A DNA stretch of 51,686 bases from Candidatus Obscuribacterales bacterium. Lineage in GTDB: Bacteria; Cyanobacteriota; Vampirovibrionia; Obscuribacterales; Obscuribacteraceae. The stretch's first letter is position 1. The number at the start of each line of letters is the position of its first letter. Where the stretch lies: positions 1 through 51,686 of the forward strand of contig JAKFUT010000034.1 of the NCBI GenBank assembly GCA_021732565.1, given 5' to 3'. Positions 44,718-51,686 of this stretch are shown here, piece by piece. The position numbers and the translations under genes were made by a program. The notes under the pieces are model-generated. The model saw nothing but the letters and a program-made list of their open reading frames with translations, made no database searches and was not told where the DNA came from.

Positions 44718-44999
44718 TCAAAGCTGCCTTATGACCAATCTCACAGCATTCGAGCGCAATGTGAAAACCAGGTGAAGAAAAAAAGAAAAATTCGAACGCT
44801 TATCTATGGCACTTTCTTGTCTGCGTTCAGTCTTATATCCCGGATCACCCACTGTAGTAACAGAGGTACACCCGTCTGCGTCTATTTTTTGTCGCAATGT
44901 TCTAACATGGGTTCTTACGGTGTCTTCCATAAGACCAAAATCTTGTTGCCAGCGACTTTCCTGAGTTTCACCAAACAACATCCTGGACATCCTGGACAT
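44718..44999 (-). pseudogene. Relic of an OmpR-type response-regulator DNA-binding domain
   Basis: The frame contains DTVRTHVRTLRQKIDADG followed by SVTTVGDPGYKTE. This matches the recognition helix and wing of OmpR/PhoB regulators, where a typical member reads TVxVHIxxLRKKL and ends in TVRGxGY. The receiver domain is missing: an in-frame stop lies at 45009-45011. After GYKTE the frame runs on for about 35 unrelated residues. It is most likely a broken remnant of a response regulator. It could also be chance similarity, though the order of residues makes that less likely. Confidence 0.5.
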
Positions 45000-45393
45000 G
45001 AAACAGCCTCACCAAAACCCAATAGACACTGTATGTTTTGTTCCGAAGCAAGCCATTCGAAAACCCTATTTTCAGGTGCGAGTTACTTCAAAGAGGCAAT
45101 TTGCAGTTCGCGTTAGCTCACCATTAACGGTGTGACTCACCCAAGAGAAAAGTTCGATAATCGCCTTTGGCACCTATACATGATAGCGGGTTTCGACCTC
45201 TATAAACCAGTGGAACCAGCAGATTACCCGGATATTGTTATTGAGATGAACTCTCCTCCAGACACGAACAATGCCCCGCTTGCAATGAAGACAGCCTTGC
45301 TCGCTGCGCCGAATTACGGCTCAGCCACCTGCGAAGCAGAGCCCGGAGCGCGAACGGCATCCCTCGCCAGAAGCTTGTGGACGAGTCACAGCC

Positions 45394-45687
45394 TTGCTTC
45401 CGGCTCTTGCAGTAGCCAAATACGTCAGCATACACACATTCGAAAGACCGCTGCCAAGTTCGAAAGATGTAAGTCAGAGTCTGATTCTTGCCTCTCATCG
45501 TCAGCGCTTGCACGATTATCTGCACGCTCTTGTTCAACACTTCGCCGTCAAAGGCATAACCGCTATGTTCACACTTGAAACTGACGACGCAATTACCTGG
45601 CCAGTTCAGATTCGCCTTGGGCAGCATCAGCTATATGGCGGACAACATATACTAACCGCGGAACAATCAAATCCGCAGCGTCGATAA
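45394..45687 (+). pseudogene. Coding-like broken frame ending in hairpin repeat B
   Basis: The frame has a convincing protein-like stretch (RQRLHDYLHALVQHFAVKGI, then TAMFTLETDD) that faintly recalls the C-terminal part of KaiC/RAD55-like ATPases. No Walker motif and no clean start are present. Upstream, plausible coding continues in another frame (45132-45300; HLYMIAGFDLYKPVEPADYP). Together this looks like a frameshifted gene. The stop lies in the loop of repeat B. Confidence 0.35.
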
Positions 45688-45755
45688 TTGACGCTGCGGA
45701 TTTGATTTTGTTATCAGCGACTCTGCAGAACAGGGATTGGGAGAGGGATTCTCTT
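45654..45755 (+). repeat. Hairpin repeat, copy B
   Basis: The strongest copy: AATCAAATCCGCAGCGTC (45665-45682) and GACGCTGCGGATTTGATT (45690-45707) form an 18-bp perfect stem with a seven-base loop, then TTTTG. The 3' flank contains ATCAGCGAC, GCAGAACAGGG and GGGAGAGGG, aligning with copies A and C. Compared with copy C, stem changes are compensated on the opposite arm. Confidence 0.85.
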
Positions 45756-45797
45756 CTGCAACATCGCTACCGCACCGCAACCGAGGGTCCCGGACAA

Positions 45798-45983
45798 ATG
45801 CTCACTTCGTTAGAGAGAGAGGTGAACGAAAGCATCAATACGGGAGGACCAGATTCTTGCCGGCTGCTTCACAAGCAGGATACTACAACACGGTTTATTG
45901 GAAAAATATTGCAAAATCACGCCAAACTGTTTTTCCAATTGCCACGCCTCAAAAATAATTCCACAGCGTCACAAATCAAATGA
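45798..45983 (+). CDS. Possible small protein ending in hairpin repeat C, 61 aa
   Basis: Tentative. Starts MLTSLEREVNESINTGG and continues as LLHKQDTTTRFIGKIL and QNHAKLFFQLPRLKNN, a believable basic helical protein. Its stop lies in the repeat C hairpin. GAGGG lies about eleven bases upstream. An overlapping frame at 45737-45958 is less convincing. It may be intact or a relic. Confidence 0.35.
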   Translation: MLTSLEREVNESINTGGPDSCRLLHKQDTTTRFIGKILQNHAKLFFQLPRLKNNSTASQIK

Positions 45984-46040
45984 CGCTGTGGAATTGATTT
46001 TATAACAGGAACAATGCAGAATCGGGGAGAAAGTCGGCAG
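45950..46040 (+). repeat. Hairpin repeat, copy C
   Basis: AATTCCACAGCGTCA (45957-45971) and TGACGCTGTGGAATT (45981-45995) form a 15-bp perfect stem with a nine-base loop, followed by GATTTTATAACAGG and then GCAGAATCGGGGAGA. Where copy B has C-G pairs in the stem, copy C has A-T on both arms (CCGC/GCGG versus CCAC/GTGG). Confidence 0.8.
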
Positions 46041-46426
46041 TATCCCTGAGGTAGCTACCATGCACTTGGGCTAGACTTAAGTCGTTAGATACGTCGGGAA
46101 GGGGAACGAGCGACAACGTATCCAAATTTGACTATGAGTTGTGCCCCACGGTTGCTTCACCTCTTAATAGTATTCGAGAATAGTTGCACGAATGTTGCAA
46201 GATTGACCCTGGAAAATACTTCCCGATATTTTGCTGATCTCGTAGATCCCAACTAAAATGATTACCCGGTGCACGAATACACCGACTTCGCATTTGCGGA
46301 GGTAGGCTGCAGCACGAACCGGTATAAGGTTGATACAATGAGCAACTATCCGCAAGTCCACCGACGGCTTGGCTAAGCTGATCGTCAAGGTGGCGCAGCC
46401 GCTTGCCGTTCCAGGGAGAATTTCTC

Positions 46427-49183
46427 ATGGCAATCATTGAAGTTTTGAAGTGCATAAGTTCCAGCGAGGGGCTCGAGAATTTAATTGATGGAGAAACCTG
46501 GCGAGAACTCCTGGAAGAACTATCTACCGGTCCTGATGCCGATACTGAACTGAATAAGCTGCGACAGGCGGTCGCGGAAGCCAAAAATCGGCTGTCACCC
46601 GAACACACCTGCCCCGAGCTTCAAACACTTAAAGAAAAGGTCTACGCGAACGCTGCGGATCCAAACGCACTTCCTCCGTTGCTGACCCGTATAGCAGAAC
46701 TTCGTGCAGAGTTACCTATACGCCAGCACGAGCGACTGTTCGCCCGCATTGAAAATGCCATAGGTCAAAAGCACCTTTCCGCCCCCGGCAGCACAGGGTA
46801 TTCAAACCGTGCCCGCCGCGCGCAGGATCTCTTCACTGAGTTTGCAGGCCGTACGCGCATTGAAGGCGCGACTACAGATCGCTACGGGAATGCCGCGGGC
46901 ACTGAGTACGACCTGGGAGTAGACGGAGCGTTTGAAGGACACACAATCCACGTACTCCACCTTTATACAAACGAAGGTTTCAACTTCTCTTTGCCCACCG
47001 CAGCCTTCACCCGTAAAGGATTTCGCGTAGATCGCCGCACCAAGCCAGGCTCAGCCAAAGACCTGGCGGAATGGTTAGCTGATGCCCGACAACTCTGGTT
47101 GATTTCTACATCGTCAATTATGCTCAACACCGACCACGTTGACGTCATCCGTCAGTTCTGGCAGCGTGGCGGTGCATTGTACCTTTGGGGCGACAACGAA
47201 CCCTATTACGCTGACGCCAATCTATTGCTCACCGGGCTTTTCGGCGAAGACTTGAACATGAAGGGAAATTTGCCCGGCGGCAAAGTTGTTCGCGAAATTG
47301 ACCCTTCACGCCGAGGGTTTGAGCCACACCTCATTACCACCGGGCTCGAACATCTATTTGAGGGCATAACAGTAGCCTCCCTTACAGAAAAGGCCACCGC
47401 TCACCACGGCTTCACGCCTCTACTCTACGGCAGCGCCGGTAACTTGATTACAGTGGTGCGTAACCCCGCGGCAGAGGCTGGCGCTATCATGGTAGACACA
47501 GCATTTACACGCCTCTACTGCCAGTGGGATGAAGCCGGATCTGCGCGTTATGTATGCAACGCGGCCTGCTTCCTGGCTGCAATGACTTTGCCGTCAGACG
47601 AACACGTAGAAGAGGAAGACAGCAAACAAGAACCTTCCGAATTGGACCTGCTTACGTATGATCCCACCGGTGCATTCCAGAGTGTGTGCGATCTCACAGG
47701 CCAGAAATCATCCACCTGGCTGGTCATGTCTGTTGAGGAACTTGGGGATGGACTGCGTAATACCAGCGACTTCGTTCTGAACGATCCGCTCAGTGCAGGC
47801 GGGTCAAACTGCATCTTCTCCAATAATCTATATGAGGAGTTGATGGGTCATTGGATACTGGATCAGGGACTCGACCCTTTCACGCACAAACCTGTGGTCG
47901 AGTGTCTACCACTGGTTGATTTGTCTATTAATCGCAACTTACGGGCGTTCACCGCGCTCCTTTGCAAATGCTTACTGGGCGGCAAGTACCTTCCCGGTGC
48001 CGCACGTTTGGTGTTCTTCGCAGTAATTGATGAAATGCTCAATTCGTCGCGGAACACCACTCATCGAGACGCGTGGGAATATCTGTATAAGCAATGCCTC
48101 GTCAACTTCAAAAGCACGCCGGAATTCAGCGAGATGGGCCGACCAATGCCACTGATCGATGCGATGACCGCATACTTCTCTGCGGCCACTAACGACATGG
48201 TGCAACTGAGGCGGTGCTTCACAACCGTCGCACTAATTGGTCGCACCCTACTGCGTGAAGGAAGAATGACACCGCCGCAGGTGCGTACCATAGCGCGGCG
48301 AGCCCTGATGAAGGTTCTTGTAGGAGGAGCAGTAGCATCGGAAAAGGAGGCACCAGATACGGTGCAGATTGCCCTTCTCGATTTGTTGTACGATAATTTC
48401 CACGGCATTCCGAAGCTGAACGGCGGGCGTCTGGTCACTCAGTGGCCCTCGTTTTCAGCTGACGTATCGGCAGCGAGGCGGCGGATTGAGGACAGCCTGG
48501 GTGAAACGCTACTCACGCCCCGCGACATCACAATCGTGCTGCACGCCATGCTGTCGATTAACCTTCGCCAGTATTCGGCCGAGAGCGCGCTAAGCCACAT
48601 GTTAACGATGTCTCCTGAATTGCTTGCAGTGTGGGACTCCGAAGATCCCGGTGATGTTATCGCACTTCTCAACGAGCGCTTCGCGGCATATCAGATGATT
48701 GATCACTCTGACAAACACATGCAGGTTCCCCCCTTCGCAACTACCTACGGGCCATCAGTTTATCGCTGCCATTGCGGTGAGAACTTCGGCGACCCGACAA
48801 CTGCTTTAACACCGGAAGTTCTGCTTGCGCTGAGCACCGCTCGCCGTGACCATTTCCACACGGTTTACCGCACGAGTAAAGAGAAGTGGTATCCGGCTGA
48901 GGGCACGTTGCACTATAACCTTCACCGAGCGGTCCAACGAGTGGTAAAGGAACAATTCACCGAAGCCAAGGAACTTGAAGACGGCATGATGCAGGCGGTG
49001 GCGGCGTACCTGCTCCGCGACGGGAAAGGCTTTACGTGTGATCCTACCCTCGAGCAATGCATCAATGACAGTCTTCAAAGCTATTTGTCTCTCCGTCGGG
49101 CCGGGCAGCCGCACCCCGAAGGCGTGCTGACCATAGCGCTCAAGGCAGAGCAAGAGCGCAGTCTGTGCGTTGTGGTGCACTAG
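46427..49183 (+). CDS. Large orphan protein, 918 aa
   Basis: Not recognised. No signal peptide or membrane helix is seen, so it is probably cytoplasmic. The N-terminal 110 residues are helical and charged. Residues about 165-390 look like an alpha/beta domain: HTIHVLHLYTNEGFNFSLPT, FTRKGFRVDRRT, ARQLWLISTSS, FWQRGGALYLWGDNEP and LEHLFEGITVA. This order of strands and a 'GGALYLWGDNEP' turn recall class-I glutamine-amidotransferase-like (DUF4350-type) folds, though no catalytic Cys is evident. The C-terminal 500 residues are helical, with a YRCHCGENFG segment near residue 770 that could bind a metal. AGGGAG lies nine bases before ATG 46427. A hairpin follows the stop. Confidence 0.85.
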   Translation: MAIIEVLKCISSSEGLENLIDGETWRELLEELSTGPDADTELNKLRQAVAEAKNRLSPEHTCPELQTLKEKVYANAADPNALPPLLTRIAELRAELPIRQHERLFARIENAIGQKHLSAPGSTGYSNRARRAQDLFTEFAGRTRIEGATTDRYGNAAGTEYDLGVDGAFEGHTIHVLHLYTNEGFNFSLPTAAFTRKGFRVDRRTKPGSAKDLAEWLADARQLWLISTSSIMLNTDHVDVIRQFWQRGGALYLWGDNEPYYADANLLLTGLFGEDLNMKGNLPGGKVVREIDPSRRGFEPHLITTGLEHLFEGITVASLTEKATAHHGFTPLLYGSAGNLITVVRNPAAEAGAIMVDTAFTRLYCQWDEAGSARYVCNAACFLAAMTLPSDEHVEEEDSKQEPSELDLLTYDPTGAFQSVCDLTGQKSSTWLVMSVEELGDGLRNTSDFVLNDPLSAGGSNCIFSNNLYEELMGHWILDQGLDPFTHKPVVECLPLVDLSINRNLRAFTALLCKCLLGGKYLPGAARLVFFAVIDEMLNSSRNTTHRDAWEYLYKQCLVNFKSTPEFSEMGRPMPLIDAMTAYFSAATNDMVQLRRCFTTVALIGRTLLREGRMTPPQVRTIARRALMKVLVGGAVASEKEAPDTVQIALLDLLYDNFHGIPKLNGGRLVTQWPSFSADVSAARRRIEDSLGETLLTPRDITIVLHAMLSINLRQYSAESALSHMLTMSPELLAVWDSEDPGDVIALLNERFAAYQMIDHSDKHMQVPPFATTYGPSVYRCHCGENFGDPTTALTPEVLLALSTARRDHFHTVYRTSKEKWYPAEGTLHYNLHRAVQRVVKEQFTEAKELEDGMMQAVAAYLLRDGKGFTCDPTLEQCINDSLQSYLSLRRAGQPHPEGVLTIALKAEQERSLCVVVH

Positions 49184-49270
49184 TCGCCGGGAGTCCATGC
49201 TCTCAAATTGAAAGTGTTGTCTTTGGCACCGCGATTTTGAATTGCTCGAGGGTCTTATTCTGTCGTGCCT

Positions 49271-49312
49271 TAAACCTGAGTTTCCTTTTCGCCGAAAAGA
49301 AACTCGGGTTTA
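49271..49312 (+). terminator. Strong hairpin after the 918-aa gene
   Basis: TAAACCTGAGTTTC (49271-49284) pairs with GAAACTCGGGTTTA (49299-49312) with one T-G pair, and CTTTTC/GAAAAG closes the inside. It lies about 90 bases past the stop. No long T-run follows on the plus strand, so it may be a terminator for either strand or an RNA-stability hairpin. Confidence 0.6.
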
Positions 49313-49439
49313 ACACAGCAAGCACCGGGAAATTCTTTTCGAATTTTCTCCCGTGAGCAGGGTAGGGAATGCGTCATGAACAATCTTCTCAAAATTTGCA
49401 GCAATGGCTATCACTCGGTCTAAATAAAATCCGTGCACG

Positions 49440-50924
49440 CTAGGTACCGCCGCCAGTTAAGTTCTCGCTGCGACAGTATTTGCGAAGAGGCTTAGCATCC
49501 TCAGTTGCGCCAATCTTTTGCAGGCATTGGACAAAACCGTTGTAGACCGCTTGTTTTTGGGAGTTGGTGTCCGGTAGTCCGTGTACCTTCTCGAGCAGTC
49601 CCTGAAAGAGCGATTTCACGAAGAGTTTTCTGTCTTCGAAATCAGAATCGGATGTTGAGGAACGTTGCATGCTTACACCGGCACTGACAGCGGCCACAAA
49701 CATGCTATGTCGGCCAGTTAGACCGGTGCCGGACACGATATGAACCAGCTCATTACTGGCAGATGAATAGTCGCCCTTCCTTTCCAACTCAATGGCGTGC
49801 TGTATTTTTGCAGTTAAGTCTGACTCGGTGGAGTATTGCCAGGCACATAGCGCAGAAATCAAGCCCACAAAACCAAGCACGACCACCGCAATGCCCAATC
49901 TGTACTTCTGGTGCGCCGGTAAGTAGTGGCGAGCGGAGCTATGCGACAACATGAACAGTGTTCGGCTCAGCCAGACATACATGCCGAGTCCGGCAGAGAA
50001 TATCAAGATACCAAATACGGTGAATGAATATGCCGGACAGAAACCGAGGGCTGGTAAGGCACCACCAACAAAAATGGCTGTCAAAGCCACATAAATCACG
50101 CGATGGCAGTCAAAGGCATGCTCCAGTCGAAAGAAGGTGATCAAAACAAATTGATAAATCCCACTGTGCGCCTTCAAAATCTCGCACACCAAATCCTGGT
50201 TCAGTTCCGAATGCGGATTGATTCTGCTGGCCTGTTCCATATGTGAGCGCGCCTGAGCCAGGTTGCCTTTAATCACAGCCAGTCGCGCAAGATAATAATG
50301 AGTCCGCTCGAAATTTGGATCACAAGCCAGACTTTGCTGAAGCATTTGCATACCCTCAGAATCTCTGTGCAAGTGCAACTTGCACCATCCAGCCAGACAA
50401 AGGCAACTGGTATTCTTCGGATCAATCTCCAGTCCGACCATTAACCATTTCAAGGCAATCCGCCACTCGGCTGCCTCGACATAAATTTCTCCGAGTATAA
50501 AATAATTGTCTTTGTAACGTGGATCAAGCTTGACTGACGTCTTGAGAGCGCGCAATGCATCCTCAGGCAGCCCTTCCGTCAGCCTGCGCCGATAAAGGAT
50601 CCGTCCCAAAATGTGAAAGCCAACCGCATTTGCGGGGTCAAGTTTAATCGCCCGCAAAGCCCATTCACGGGCTTCCCGGTATCGTCCTAAGGCAAGCAAG
50701 CACCAGGAAATAAGGCGAATGGTATAGGCAGACTCGGGCGCTTCTGCTAGTTCTTTATGGAACGAATCAAGAGCTAAATCAAACTTTCCTTGCTCTAAAA
50801 GCACTAACCCGCGAGAGCAATGCTCACCCATTTCACATGACCTCGGTTCCCTCGAATCGATTGTACCCGCCATAGTCACGACGTGGCACATTGATTGCGA
50901 GAACCTGAATTTACCGATCACCAT
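49440..50924 (-). CDS. Membrane TPR protein, 494 aa
   Basis: Domains: five or six TPR units in residues about 35-245 (SRGLVLLEQGKFDLALDSFH, AREWALRAIKLDPANAVGFH, NYFILGEIYVEAAEWRIALK, THYYLARLAVIKGNLAQAR). Then come four hydrophobic segments (about 268-395; YVALTAIFVGGALPALGF, TVFGILIFSAGLGMYVWL, IAVVVLGFVGLISALCAW). The last 100 residues are soluble. The TPR part should face the cytoplasm, as no signal peptide precedes it. The start is uncertain: ATG 50924 is used, but MGEHCSRG (about 50831) would be a more typical TPR start. It probably acts as a protein-assembly scaffold at the membrane. Confidence 0.85.
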   Translation of the reverse strand: MVIGKFRFSQSMCHVVTMAGTIDSREPRSCEMGEHCSRGLVLLEQGKFDLALDSFHKELAEAPESAYTIRLISWCLLALGRYREAREWALRAIKLDPANAVGFHILGRILYRRRLTEGLPEDALRALKTSVKLDPRYKDNYFILGEIYVEAAEWRIALKWLMVGLEIDPKNTSCLCLAGWCKLHLHRDSEGMQMLQQSLACDPNFERTHYYLARLAVIKGNLAQARSHMEQASRINPHSELNQDLVCEILKAHSGIYQFVLITFFRLEHAFDCHRVIYVALTAIFVGGALPALGFCPAYSFTVFGILIFSAGLGMYVWLSRTLFMLSHSSARHYLPAHQKYRLGIAVVVLGFVGLISALCAWQYSTESDLTAKIQHAIELERKGDYSSASNELVHIVSGTGLTGRHSMFVAAVSAGVSMQRSSTSDSDFEDRKLFVKSLFQGLLEKVHGLPDTNSQKQAVYNGFVQCLQKIGATEDAKPLRKYCRSENLTGGGT

Positions 50925-51035
50925 GGTAGAAGCCCCGAACTTCGATTACCCGATTTTATAGTCAATGCGACACGCGCCTCATTCGCGCCTTCAGCCGCCT
51001 CCTGTGGCAACTTCGCCAAGTGCGGGGATTTGTCA

Positions 51036-51137
51036 TGTCTACCACCGCTCGCATCAAGAATTTCTTGACCACCAGACAACTAATTCGCAACGAAGACCTC
51101 GCACGCTTTGCAAATCGAGATCTCTATGGGAACTAGA
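51036..51137 (+). pseudogene. Small gene interrupted by an in-frame TAG
   Basis: Starts MSTTARIKNFLTTRQLIRNE with a GGGGA ribosome binding site seven bases upstream and continues DLARFANRDLYGN before TAG (51135-51137). The same frame stays open after the stop and still looks coding (RLKEPSRVRLEAGGFNGVTI, then PITRQLSEEPTSRAIRSIEG). It may be a nonsense-broken gene of about 75 codons, or a true 33-residue peptide. Confidence 0.4.
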
Positions 51138-51277
51138 GGCTGAAGGAGCCAAGCCGGGTCAGACTCGAAGCCGGTGGTTTCAACGGGGTCACCATACCAA
51201 TCACCCGTCAGCTGAGTGAAGAACCGACCAGTCGGGCGATCCGTTCCATAGAAGGCGCTTGCTGCTCCAGCTCGAGG

Positions 51278-51325
51278 CGGATCAAAAGAGAGGGCGCACT
51301 AGCAAGTGCACCCTCTCTTGATCCG
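51278..51325. terminator. Long hairpin, probable bidirectional terminator
   Basis: CGGATCAA (51278-51285), AGAGAGGG (51287-51294) and GCACT (51296-51300) pair with AGTGC, CCCTCTCT and TTGATCCG (51305-51325), with one bulge and one mismatch, around a four-base loop. It lies 16 bases past the stop of the leftward gene at 51341 and ends the decayed rightward frame. Confidence 0.65.
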
Positions 51326-51340
51326 AGCAAACGAATTATG

Positions 51341-51686
51341 TTAGCTAAAAAGGTTTGCGTCGCGAGCAGATGCAACAAACCAGTTGAGCAATCCTGGCGT
51401 TATCAATCCGCTGGCGGCCAGCAGTATGCCAGCCAGAATCCTTCCACCGGGTCCAAGTTCGAAATCCTTACCCAGCGAAGTTACAGACTTGTTAGCACAT
51501 CCGTGCACCACCAGGGCGGCTCCGCCAGCCAGGCATGCGATCTCCGCCAGATTTGCAATTATATTGAGCAGAGCTTCCAGATTAGCCAGGTTGTTCACCC
51601 GCACAGTTCCTGCTGTGTTTACGCCCATTATCACAGTGGCGTCGTCGCCTTGTGCACCAATTGTACCGTTTGTAGCACCTTGCAAT
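51341..51686 (-). CDS. Two-helix membrane protein (partial, cut by right edge)
   Basis: The frame is open to the last base, so the N-terminus lies beyond the window. The visible 114 residues begin with a polar Gly/Thr/Val-rich part (IGAQGDDATVIMGVNTAG) and hold two hydrophobic helices (LLNIIANLAEIACLAGGAAL and GGRILAGILLAASGLITPGL) joined by a loop with Cys, Lys and Asp. The pair resembles small pilin-like or holin-like membrane hairpins in layout only. Function unknown. Confidence 0.65.
   Translation of the reverse strand, partial: LQGATNGTIGAQGDDATVIMGVNTAGTVRVNNLANLEALLNIIANLAEIACLAGGAALVVHGCANKSVTSLGKDFELGPGGRILAGILLAASGLITPGLLNWFVASARDANLFS

Larger units (their letters stand above)
44444..46426. 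other. Gene-poor region with relics and two hairpin repeats
   Basis: Nearly 2 kb without a confident intact gene. It contains a response-regulator relic (44718-44999), coding-like but broken frames at 45132-45687 and 45798-45983, and repeat copies B and C. The pattern suggests decay of former genes. Confidence 0.55.
50925..51340. other. Intergenic region with a possible decayed small gene
   Basis: Contains the short frame at 51036-51137 and a long hairpin at 51278-51325, both listed. Nothing else is supported. Confidence 0.5.

Noticed and set aside
44697..45116. 139-codon plus-strand frame
   Set aside because: It lies opposite the response-regulator relic and its composition is poor.
49440..50924. 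Start of the membrane TPR gene at the internal MGEHCSRG
   Set aside because: Plausible from TPR layout but no ribosome binding site is seen there, so the longer frame was kept with a note.
1..51686. CRISPR array, insertion sequence or prophage
   Set aside because: No regularly spaced direct repeats, transposase, integrase or phage structural genes were found.

Overview
This is about 51.7 kb of a chromosome from a Gram-negative-type (diderm) bacterium of roughly 50% GC. Evidence: a complete Lpt lipopolysaccharide-export operon, muropeptide and peptidoglycan genes, NADH dehydrogenase subunit NuoN, several large Ser/Thr protein kinases fused to or accompanied by TPR proteins, a cyanobacterial-style metallothionein, and frequent TTG/GTG starts. 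This mix suggests a non-photosynthetic relative of Cyanobacteria (Vampirovibrionia/'Melainabacteria', possibly Obscuribacterales). That placement is inference from gene content, not a phylogeny. No prophage, insertion sequence, CRISPR array or rRNA is visible.

Layout. 1-1133 (-): a Ser/Thr kinase cut by the left edge. 1787-6313: a small orphan gene, rpsT, then the tight cell-wall group murC-murB-ddl, followed by a small membrane ORF on the other strand. 6514-10131: a small orphan group, a soluble Ser/Thr kinase (-), a single-stranded-DNA-binding protein without the usual acidic tail, and an orphan (-). 10239-14708: a secreted TPR protein and sensor histidine kinase in one overlapping operon (-), with an OmpR-type response regulator nearby (+). 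14775-15526: a DUF433/PIN-like toxin-antitoxin pair and tRNA-Arg(CCU). 15797-20188: a membrane-anchored orphan, a divergent anhydro-MurNAc kinase, another orphan and a metallothionein. 20728-25072 (-): a YfhO-like membrane protein and nuoN. 25386-27166 (+): carA and a HAD phosphatase. 27462-33936 (+): a secreted TPR protein followed by lptC-, lptA- and lptB-like genes and two tandem LptF/G permeases. 34033-39696: a small orphan and a 1613-residue membrane Ser/Thr kinase with a huge helical-repeat tail. 40150-44434 (-): a run of small membrane and secreted proteins, including a pair of paralogues. 44444-46426: a gene-poor stretch with gene relics and two copies of a hairpin repeat. 46427-49183: a 918-residue orphan. 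49440-50924 (-): a membrane TPR protein. The right edge cuts a two-helix membrane protein (-).

How the genes fit together. The best-understood functions are envelope functions: precursor synthesis (MurC, MurB, Ddl), possible recycling (AnmK-like) and LPS export (LptC/A/B and two LptF/G proteins). Signalling genes are dense: three Ser/Thr kinases with different architectures, one histidine kinase, one response regulator and a response-regulator relic. The most notable unexplained signals are: (i) a dispersed hairpin repeat in three copies with compensatory stem changes and a conserved 3' flank; (ii) a tandem duplication of the Lpt permease gene that still carries the footprint of the end of lptB; (iii) a PIN-like toxin with no ATG/GTG/TTG start; and (iv) large orphan proteins with no recognised family.
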